Origin: Pseudomonas anguilliseptica
Lineage (GTDB): Bacteria; Pseudomonadota; Gammaproteobacteria; Pseudomonadales; Pseudomonadaceae
NCBI RefSeq assembly: GCF_900105355.1
Contig: NZ_FNSC01000001.1
Span: 2,604,001-2,668,000, forward strand
DNA length: 64,000 bases
Direction of reading: 5' to 3'
Part shown: positions 58,036-64,000 of the stretch, piece after piece
How positions within the stretch are numbered: the first letter of the stretch is position 1
Layout of the letters: each line of letters opens with the position of its first letter
The notes under the pieces: model-generated
The model's input: only the letters and a program-made list of their open reading frames with translations
Told to the model about the DNA's origin: nothing
The model's database searches: none
Translations under genes and position numbers: made by a program

Positions 58036-59064
58036 ATGAGACTTTTATTGCTATGCCTCACCCTGCTCAGTTCAGCAGCCTTGGCAGGCGCCAACTGCGC
58101 CAACTCGCAAAGCTGGCAATGCCAGCACCACAGCGCGGCCACTGGCTCAAGCAATCCGCAGCAGCCAACGCCTGACCACCAGACCAGCAACCCACCCACG
58201 CAAACAACCAATCCGCCTTTGGGTAGCCTGACACCTGACATTCACGGCGTGGCCTTAACCCCTGTCGCCGTACCTAACCTGGTACCAACACCTATCCAGC
58301 AACCCGTGCCGACGGCCACCCCGTACAAGGTGCCGCAGCCCATGAATATTCCGGGGCAAGTACCTACGCCTACTCCGCAAGCCGTTCCGACTGCCACTCC
58401 ATACATGGTGCCGCAGCCCATGAACATTCCGGGGCAAGTACCTACGCCTACACCGCAAGCCATTCCGACTGCCACCCCATACATGGTGCCGCAGCCCATG
58501 AATATTCCGGGGCAAGTACCTACGCCTACTCCGCAAGCCGTTCCGACTGCCACCCCTTACAAGGTACCGCAGCCTATGAGCATTCCGGGGCAAGTACCTA
58601 CGCCTACACCGCAAGCCGTTCCGACTGCCACCCCTTACAAGGTACCGCAGCCCATGAACATTCCGGGGCAAGTACCTACGTCCACGCCTACCCCGCAACC
58701 CGTTCCAACGGCCACTAAGTACATGGTGCCGCCAATAGCCCATGGCGGTCGGCCGACATTACTGATTAAACCTGGCTCTACAGCCACTCAAAAACCACCC
58801 ACACAAACTAATCACGTGGTCACCCATCAACTGCAGCTTGTCCAGCCACTTGCCAAAGTGCCTCTGCCAACAACCGGTGATGCACAAGCCCAGTACGGAT
58901 TGGAGATGATTGAGCCCGGTGTGCAGAACCACCGGGTCGAGGTCTATCGCAGTCATGACGCGCTCGAGCAAATTCACAATGACGTCATCCCAATGGATGA
59001 AGGCGACTTCCATTTGACCGTGATCGGTACACGCAAACCTGACTACATGCATGACCAACCCTGA
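58036..59064 (+). CDS. Exported Pro/Thr-rich protein with 26-residue tandem repeats
   Basis: This 342-residue protein starts at ATG 58036. Residues 1-18 are a signal peptide (LLLLCLTLLSSAALAG), followed by Cys, Ser, Gln and Pro-rich sequence. Bases 58300-58695 encode five repeats of the form QxVPTATPYxVPQPMxIPGQ VPTPTP, alternating K and M, then a partial sixth. The C-terminal 80 residues are ordinary sequence ending RKPDYMHDQP. It lies 11 bp after tpsB and may be cotranscribed. No family is recognised; it has no TPS domain, so it is not an obvious TpsA. Confidence 0.65.
   Translation: MRLLLLCLTLLSSAALAGANCANSQSWQCQHHSAATGSSNPQQPTPDHQTSNPPTQTTNPPLGSLTPDIHGVALTPVAVPNLVPTPIQQPVPTATPYKVPQPMNIPGQVPTPTPQAVPTATPYMVPQPMNIPGQVPTPTPQAIPTATPYMVPQPMNIPGQVPTPTPQAVPTATPYKVPQPMSIPGQVPTPTPQAVPTATPYKVPQPMNIPGQVPTSTPTPQPVPTATKYMVPPIAHGGRPTLLIKPGSTATQKPPTQTNHVVTHQLQLVQPLAKVPLPTTGDAQAQYGLEMIEPGVQNHRVEVYRSHDALEQIHNDVIPMDEGDFHLTVIGTRKPDYMHDQP
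58300..58695 (+). repeat. 78-bp coding tandem repeats
   Basis: There are four 78-bp units (58300, 58378, 58456, 58534) and a fifth of 84 bp (58612-58695) with six extra bases encoding Thr-Ser or Ser-Thr. Unit copies differ by a few synonymous and K/M or N/S changes. A partial sixth unit begins at 58696. Confidence 0.9.
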
Positions 59065-59074
59065 ACCCGCGCTT

Positions 59075-59105
59075 GAGCACATATGATCAGAACCATCGTG
59101 TGCTC
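59075..59105. terminator. Hairpin after the Pro-rich gene
   Basis: GAGCACA (59075-59081) and TGTGCTC (59099-59105) can pair. No T-run follows, so its strength as a terminator is doubtful. Confidence 0.4.
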
Positions 59106-59266
59106 ATAACCCTCAGCCCAGCCTGATCTTTCGCCTAGGCAGATAGCCCCTCATTTGATTGCAGTAAAGTCGAAACGGACAGCCTTGAGCAGCGCATTTG
59201 CCAGAATGATGAACTGGCTGCGCTGGATGTGCAGATGGCCAAGGGATATCAAAAGGCCAGCGCTAA

Positions 59267-60457
59267 GGATGGTCTGAAGTAGCCATGTATTTCTGGCTGA
59301 CTTCAGCCCCGCCGATTTTGAAAGCGGCAAATCGATCAAAAACGATCAGATTACCCATTCATTTCTGTGTTTTTAGCCGCCGCGAGTAGCTCGCGGCAGC
59401 CATTTCCCGCATTACAGGCGCACCTCTCCTGCATTGGTCAGTAAATGTCGGCGTGCCATCCACAGGTTCGACAGCGCGAACAGCGTCACCAGTTGCGCCG
59501 TGTTCTTGGCCAAGCCACGGAAGCGTGTCTTTACATAACTGAACTGACGCTTGATCACCCGGAACGGGTGCTCAACCTTGGCGCGCACCTGGGCCTTGGC
59601 CTTCTCGATCTTGCGTTTGGCTTTGTACAGCGGGCTGCTCTTACCCAGCTTCTTATAGGTGCTGCGGCGGGCAGCAACCTGCCAGATCACCTCGCGCCCA
59701 TCATGTTCGGGGCGCTTTTCGACGCCGGTATAACCCGCATCGGCGCACACCACGTTTTCCTCGCCGTGCAGCAACTTGTCGACCTGAGTGACATCCGCCA
59801 CGTTGGCCGCCGTGCCTACCACGCTGTGTACCAGCCCCGACTCGTCATCCACGCCAATGTGCGCCTTCATGCCGAAGTAGTATTGGTTGCCCTTCTTGGC
59901 CTGGTGCATCTCTGGGTCGCGTTTGCCGTCCTTGTTCTTGGTCGAACTCGGCGCATTGATCAGCGTGGCATCGACGATGGTGCCTTGGCGCAACGACAGG
60001 CCACGGTCGCCAAGATAGCCATTGATGACGGCCAGGATGCCGGCAGCCAACTCATGTTTCTCCAGCAGACGACGGAAGTTGAGGATGGTGGTTTCGTCGG
60101 GGATACGTTCCAGACTCAGCCCGGCGAACTGCCGCAGGATAGTGGTCTCGTACAGCGCTTCTTCCATCGCCGGGTCGCTGTAGCCGAACCAGTTCTGCAT
60201 CAGGTGCACACGTAGCATCGCCATCAGCGGATAGGCCGGCCGACCGCCTTCACCCTTGGGGTAATACGGTTCGATCAGTGCGATCAAACCCTTCCACGGC
60301 ACCACCCGATCCATCTCGATCAGGAACAACTCTTTGCGGGTCTGCTTGCGTTTGCCGGCGTACTCGGCATCGGCGAAGGTCATTTGCTTCATCGGAAAAC
60401 TCGGCGGGTGGCGTCCGGGCATTTTGCCAAAATCAGGAAGTCTTATTCAGAGTTTCC
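59267..60457 (-). mobile_element. IS5-family insertion sequence, copy E
   Basis: The element is 1191 bp, flanked by CTAA on both sides. It is one base shorter than the other copies, in the region 3' of the transposase. Confidence 0.9.
59412..60392 (-). CDS. IS5-family transposase (copy E)
   Basis: The product is 326 residues starting MKQMTFADAEYAGKRKQTRK. It has the same catalytic blocks as the other copies. The reading frame also extends upstream to 60422, but that adds sequence absent from other copies' starts. Confidence 0.9.
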   Translation of the reverse strand: MKQMTFADAEYAGKRKQTRKELFLIEMDRVVPWKGLIALIEPYYPKGEGGRPAYPLMAMLRVHLMQNWFGYSDPAMEEALYETTILRQFAGLSLERIPDETTILNFRRLLEKHELAAGILAVINGYLGDRGLSLRQGTIVDATLINAPSSTKNKDGKRDPEMHQAKKGNQYYFGMKAHIGVDDESGLVHSVVGTAANVADVTQVDKLLHGEENVVCADAGYTGVEKRPEHDGREVIWQVAARRSTYKKLGKSSPLYKAKRKIEKAKAQVRAKVEHPFRVIKRQFSYVKTRFRGLAKNTAQLVTLFALSNLWMARRHLLTNAGEVRL

Positions 60458-60680
60458 CTAAAGCCCAGAATGAACACCCGCGTGTGCTGAAGGCTGAACA
60501 GCTTGGTTGGATCAAGGGTCGCAATGACTGCTGGAAAGCCGACGACATCACCCAGTGCGTCAGTGACAACTACCGCCTGCGCATCGCCGAGTTGCAGGCG
60601 CGTTACGCGCTGGTGGCAGGCAGTGGACCGGTGTTCTACTTCTGCGACAACAACCCAGCCGACGAAGTGGTCGCCACCTA

Positions 60681-61070
60681 CTACCCCACAGAACCGCCCA
60701 CTGCTGTGGTTGAACGGGGCGACAGCGTATCCCTGATGTATCTGCAACCCAGCGCCAGTGGTAGTAAGTACTTCATGGCCAAGGTTTCCTTACTAAACCC
60801 CGCGTCTGACACAAACCTAGAAAGCTCAGTGTCTGTCAGGTATTGGCTGTGAGGGCGCTGTTCGAGGTGAGAAATCAAATCAATGGAGGAAAAAGCCAGA
60901 AACTCCTCAAGCACAGCCAGATGCTCAAGGTACTTCTTGGTCGTTTCGAGTGCTCTGCCCGAGTGCTCCATTGTGATGTATAGGTTGGGGTAGTAGACAG
61001 GGATGTAGTCTTGCACCAGCAGCTTTCTTCGAGCAGCATTCACCACCTGCTCTATGACCTGGAAGCCCAT
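60681..61070 (-). pseudogene. Tyrosine recombinase N-terminal fragment (different integrase)
   Basis: Starting at ATG 61070, 70-90 codons read as an integrase core-binding domain (VQDYIPVYYPNLYITMEHSG, ALETTKKYLEHLAVLEEFL, IDLISHLEQRPHSQYLTDTE, LSRFVSDAGF). Beyond about 60800 the frame only continues opposite the lysozyme-inhibitor gene and lacks catalytic residues. The rest of the gene is missing. It is divergent from ettA. Confidence 0.6.
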
Positions 61071-61218
61071 GTTGCTCCCTCATAAAAAATAACTTTTCTA
61101 ACTATAGTCAGGGGCATCAGCCGGTCAGCGCAAAACATAACGTTTTACTTTCCAGAATTTAAGCGCTTGTCACTACCACTCAAGCACTGAAGACACAGGA
61201 TTAAAGGCGAATCAAACC

Positions 61219-62913
61219 ATGTCAAAAAGTGACAAATCAGGCAAAACAGGCTCTTACGTTTACACCATGCATCGGCTCGGCAAAGTCGTACCGCCGAAGC
61301 GGGAAATCCTCAAGAACATCTCCCTGTCGTTCTTCCCTGGCGCGAAGATCGGCGTGCTCGGCCTCAACGGTTCGGGTAAATCCACCCTGCTGAAGATCAT
61401 GGCCGGCGTCGACACCGAGTTCGATGGCGAAGCCCGCCCGATGCCGGAGCTGAATATCGGCTACCTGCCGCAGGAGCCCCAGCTCGACCCGAGCAAGACC
61501 GTGCGCGAAGTGGTGGAAGAGGCGGTGAGCCAGATCAAGGACGCCCAGGCGCGTCTGGATCAGGTCTACGCCGCTTACGCCGAGCCGGATGCCGACTTCG
61601 ACAAGCTGGCCGCCGAACAGGCCAAGCTGGAGGCCATCCTGCAGACCAGCGACGGCCACAACCTGGAGCGCCAGCTGGAAGTTGCCGCCGACGCCCTGCG
61701 ACTGCCTGCCTGGGACGCCAAGGTCGAGCACCTCTCCGGTGGCGAGAAGCGCCGCGTGGCCCTGTGCCGCCTGCTGCTGTCGGCTCCCGACATGTTGCTG
61801 CTGGACGAACCCACCAACCACCTGGACGCCGACTCGGTGGCCTGGCTGGAGCACTTCCTCCACGACTTCCAGGGCACTGTGGTGGCCATTACCCACGACC
61901 GTTACTTCCTGGATAACGTCGCCGGCTGGATTCTAGAACTCGACCGCGGTGCGGGCATTCCTTATGAGGGCAACTACTCCGGCTGGCTGGAAGCCAAATC
62001 GGAGCGTCTGGCCCAGGAATCCAAGCAGCAGTCGGCCCATGAAAAGGCCATGAAGGAAGAACTGGAGTGGGTGCGCAAAGGCGCCAAGGCCCGCCAGTCG
62101 AAATCCAAGGCGCGCTTGCAGCGCTTCGAGGAAATGCAGTCGCAGGAATTCCAGAAGCGCAGCGAAACCAACGAGATCTATATCCCGGTCGGCCCACGTC
62201 TGGGCGACAAGGTCATCGATTTCGTCAACGTCAGCAAGGGCTACGGCGACCGCGCGCTGATCGACAACCTGTCGTTCAGCATGCCCAAGGGCGCTATCGT
62301 CGGGGTGATCGGCGGTAACGGTGCCGGTAAGTCGACCCTGTTCCGCATGCTGATGGGCAAGGAGCAGCCGGACTCGGGCAGCATCGAGATCGGTGAAACC
62401 GTGCAACTGGCCTGCGTTGACCAGAGCCGCGACGACCTCGACGGCAGTAAGACCGTGTGGGAAGCCGTGTCTGGCGGCTCCGACATGATCAAGATCGGCA
62501 ACTATGAAGTGCCGTCGCGTACCTATGTCGGTCGCTTCAACTTCAAGGGTGGCGACCAGCAGAAGTTCGTCAAGGACCTCTCCGGTGGTGAGCGTGGCCG
62601 TCTGCACCTGGCGCTGACCCTGAAAGAGGGCGCCAACGTGCTGCTGCTGGACGAACCGTCCAACGACCTCGACGTGGAAACCCTGCGTTCGCTGGAAGAA
62701 GCACTGCTCGACTTCCCTGGCGCCGCTATTGTGATCTCTCACGATCGCTGGTTCCTGGATCGCGTGGCGACCCACATCCTGGCGTACGAAGACGACTCGC
62801 ATATCGAGTTCTTCGAGGGCAACTACACCGAGTACGAGGCCGACCGTAAGAAGCGCCTCGGCGACGCTGCCGCGCAGCCGCACCGCGTGCGTTACAAGAA
62901 GCTGGCGCAGTAA
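61219..62913 (+). CDS. ettA: Energy-dependent translational throttle protein EttA
   Basis: This 564-residue ABC-F protein gates entry into elongation according to ATP/ADP ratio. Walker A motifs are GLNGSGKST and GGNGAGKST; signatures are LSGGEKRR and LSGGERGR; Walker B motifs are [11 protein letters not shown] and [11 protein letters not shown]. The linker and arm region lies near residues 240-320. The N-terminus is about 9 residues longer than usual ([11 protein letters not shown] before SYVYTMHR), and the upstream region is AT-rich island DNA. Confidence 0.95.
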   Translation: MSKSDKSGKTGSYVYTMHRLGKVVPPKREILKNISLSFFPGAKIGVLGLNGSGKSTLLKIMAGVDTEFDGEARPMPELNIGYLPQEPQLDPSKTVREVVEEAVSQIKDAQARLDQVYAAYAEPDADFDKLAAEQAKLEAILQTSDGHNLERQLEVAADALRLPAWDAKVEHLSGGEKRRVALCRLLLSAPDMLLLDEPTNHLDADSVAWLEHFLHDFQGTVVAITHDRYFLDNVAGWILELDRGAGIPYEGNYSGWLEAKSERLAQESKQQSAHEKAMKEELEWVRKGAKARQSKSKARLQRFEEMQSQEFQKRSETNEIYIPVGPRLGDKVIDFVNVSKGYGDRALIDNLSFSMPKGAIVGVIGGNGAGKSTLFRMLMGKEQPDSGSIEIGETVQLACVDQSRDDLDGSKTVWEAVSGGSDMIKIGNYEVPSRTYVGRFNFKGGDQQKFVKDLSGGERGRLHLALTLKEGANVLLLDEPSNDLDVETLRSLEEALLDFPGAAIVISHDRWFLDRVATHILAYEDDSHIEFFEGNYTEYEADRKKRLGDAAAQPHRVRYKKLAQ

Positions 62914-62931
62914 GCCGCGCTGCAATAAAAA

Positions 62932-62957
62932 ACGGAGCCGCAAGGCTCCGTTTTTTA
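62932..62957 (+). terminator. Rho-independent terminator after ettA
   Basis: ACGGAGCC and GGCTCCGT pair around GCAA, followed by TTTTTT. Confidence 0.9.
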
Positions 62958-63098
62958 TTGGCGCTGTATTGAGGGGGCCTTAATAGCCCGTGGCCCTCGT
63001 CTGATAAATGAAGAAAAGTTACAGAATTACTGACGGGCATCAGTGTAAAAAGCCCTGCAAGAACCACACTTACAGCTGAGCCTTCGAGGACTATCGGT

Positions 63099-63431
63099 AT
63101 GTCTGTCTTTGACCCCCACACCGCTCTCTATAGCCTGCTGAACGAATATAGCGCGCGTGCCCACGCGATTCGCCAGGATCTGGCGCGCAGCCACTCGCCG
63201 GATTTCGCCGAGCAGGCTCTGCAGCGGCAGAACGATGAAGTGCTTGAAGCCCTGCTGGCCGAAGCTGAGAGCGGCATGCGCCAGGTTGGCCTGGCCAAAC
63301 TGCGCCTGGCTGAGGGTTGCTACGGTGTGTGCCTGCGCTGTGGTGAAACCATCAGTCCGGGGCGCCTGCAGGCCATGCCTGCTGCCGAATATTGCCTGAC
63401 CTGTGCCGGTATGCAGGATCAGGCCAACTGA
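63099..63431 (+). CDS. DksA/TraR family C4-type zinc-finger protein
   Basis: This 110-residue protein starts at ATG 63099, preceded by GAGGA. The helical N-terminus is followed by a C4 zinc finger (CYGVCLRCGE and a later CLTCAG). It is smaller than DksA and lacks its N-terminal coiled-coil length, so a TraR-like RNA polymerase secondary-channel role is likely but unproven. Confidence 0.85.
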   Translation: MSVFDPHTALYSLLNEYSARAHAIRQDLARSHSPDFAEQALQRQNDEVLEALLAEAESGMRQVGLAKLRLAEGCYGVCLRCGETISPGRLQAMPAAEYCLTCAGMQDQAN

Positions 63432-63552
63432 CCCTAGGTGTTGCGCTCGCCTGCTGGCGCCTTAAAGGAGAGGCGCGCGATTGAGCTTATGGCTTGTGGA
63501 TGCGGGCCGATGCGGCCATGATTTCCACCAGGCCCCCGTCCAAGGATTTCCA

Positions 63553-64000
63553 ATGCCAGACTCCGTCGCAGCCCATTTGCGGTTGGCTCCTGAAGCACTT
63601 ACCCGTCCCTTTTCCCCTGAGCAGTTCAACTTCACCAATACCGAAGACCTGGAGCCCTTCCGTGGTGTATTGGGCCAGGAGCGCGCCGTCGAGGCGCTGC
63701 AGTTCGGCGTGGCGATGCCGCGCCCCGGTTACAACGTGTTTGTCATGGGCGAGCCCGGTACCGGCCGCTTCTCCTTCGTCAAACGCTACCTCAAGGCTGA
63801 AGCCAAGCGCCTGGAGACCCCGGCTGACCGGGTTTACGTCAACCATTTCGATGAGCCGCGTGAGCCGCGTGCGCTAGAGCTGCCGTCTGGCACCGCCGGC
63901 GAGTTTCTCGCCGATATCAACGGCCTGATCGACAACCTGCTGGCGACCTTCCCAGCGGTGTTCGAACACCCCTCATTTCAGCAGAAGAAAAACGCCATCG
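63553..64000 (+). CDS. Lon-family ATP-dependent protease-like protein (LonB type), 5' part
   Basis: ATG 63553 follows AAGGA. The frame stays open to the window edge (149 codons). FNFTNTEDLEPFRGVLGQER and the Walker A GEPGTGRFSFVKRYL identify the AAA domain of YcbZ/LonB-type proteases. The protease domain lies beyond the window. Confidence 0.85.
   Translation, partial: MPDSVAAHLRLAPEALTRPFSPEQFNFTNTEDLEPFRGVLGQERAVEALQFGVAMPRPGYNVFVMGEPGTGRFSFVKRYLKAEAKRLETPADRVYVNHFDEPREPRALELPSGTAGEFLADINGLIDNLLATFPAVFEHPSFQQKKNAI

Larger units (their letters stand above)
59139..60852 (+). pseudogene. Putative lysozyme inhibitor with LprI-like and MliC-like domains, split by IS copy E
   Basis: From 59139 the frame gives ADSPSFDCSK, SLEQRICQNDELAALD, VQMAKGYQKASAK, an LprI-type (DUF1311) start. 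The IS is at 59267-60457 with CTAA at 59263-59266 and 60458-60461; removing it joins AK to AQNEHPRVLKAEQLGWIKG in frame. This continues as DCWKADDITQCVSD (LprI) and VFYFCDNNPADEVVATYYP ... VERGDSVSL (MliC-like), ending at TGA 60850. Upstream, the signal-peptide region carries in-frame TGA and TAG stops, so it was already damaged. Confidence 0.75.

Noticed and set aside
58300..58695. Regular repeats that could be read as a CRISPR array
   Set aside because: The units are contiguous, in frame and coding, with no spacers and no cas genes nearby.
54229..61070. The two integrase fragments as halves of one recombinase
   Set aside because: The N-terminal and C-terminal pieces are not consistent with one family, the middle is absent, and the intervening DNA holds unrelated genes.

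Overview
The window is a chromosomal segment of a Pseudomonas-type gammaproteobacterium. The core gene order hydrolase-proA-nadD-rsfS-rlmH-mrdA-rodA-mltB-rlpA-dacA-ybeD-lipB / lipA, followed by arfA-holA-lptE-leuS-ybeL, is the one known from Pseudomonas, and base composition and codon use are typically GC-rich. No rRNA, tRNA or CRISPR array was recognised.

Bases 1 to about 15,450 are the right half of a Mu-like transposable prophage. Genes corresponding to Mu gp36 through gp48 run on the + strand (head completion, contractile sheath, tube, tail assembly chaperone with a -1 frameshift site, tape measure, DNA circularisation protein, baseplate, spike, wedge). They are followed by a tail fibre, a fibre-assembly-like protein, a papain-like amidase and, at the right end, the com-mom DNA-modification pair with its translational hairpin. 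Three spaced repeats beside the putative right end look like transposase-binding sites. The prophage looks defective: the sheath gene has three frameshifts, the circularisation gene one, the gp36/virion-morphogenesis region appears deleted, and the spike gene is split by an IS5-family element.

Bases 15.5 to 52.6 kb are mostly core chromosome. They encode peptidoglycan elongation (mrdA, rodA, mltB, rlpA, dacA), lipoate synthesis (lipB, lipA), NAD and proline synthesis, ribosome maturation and rescue (rsfS, rlmH, arfA), LPS export (lptE), leucyl-tRNA synthetase and DNA polymerase III delta. A more variable set follows: a transporter tail of a dipeptide operon cut by an IS630 element, a universal stress protein, a SulP transporter, small regulators and enzymes, paired DUF4136 lipoproteins, cmoM and a MazG-like hydrolase. 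Two copies of a structured intergenic element lie at 15.5 and 42.0 kb.

Bases 52.6 to 61.1 kb are a scarred accessory island. It holds a TIR-domain (putative antiphage NADase) gene with a frameshift at a G7 tract, an integrase C-terminal fragment, two tandem IS5 copies, a 5'-truncated two-partner-secretion TpsB, an exported protein with 26-residue Pro-rich repeats, a lysozyme-inhibitor (LprI-MliC) gene split by another IS5 copy, and an N-terminal fragment of a different integrase. Core sequence resumes with ettA, a DksA/TraR-type zinc-finger gene and the start of a Lon-family protease.

Five copies of the same 1.19-kb IS5-family element are present, each at a YTAR target. Their target duplications reconstruct three interrupted genes exactly and point to one deletion by recombination between copies.
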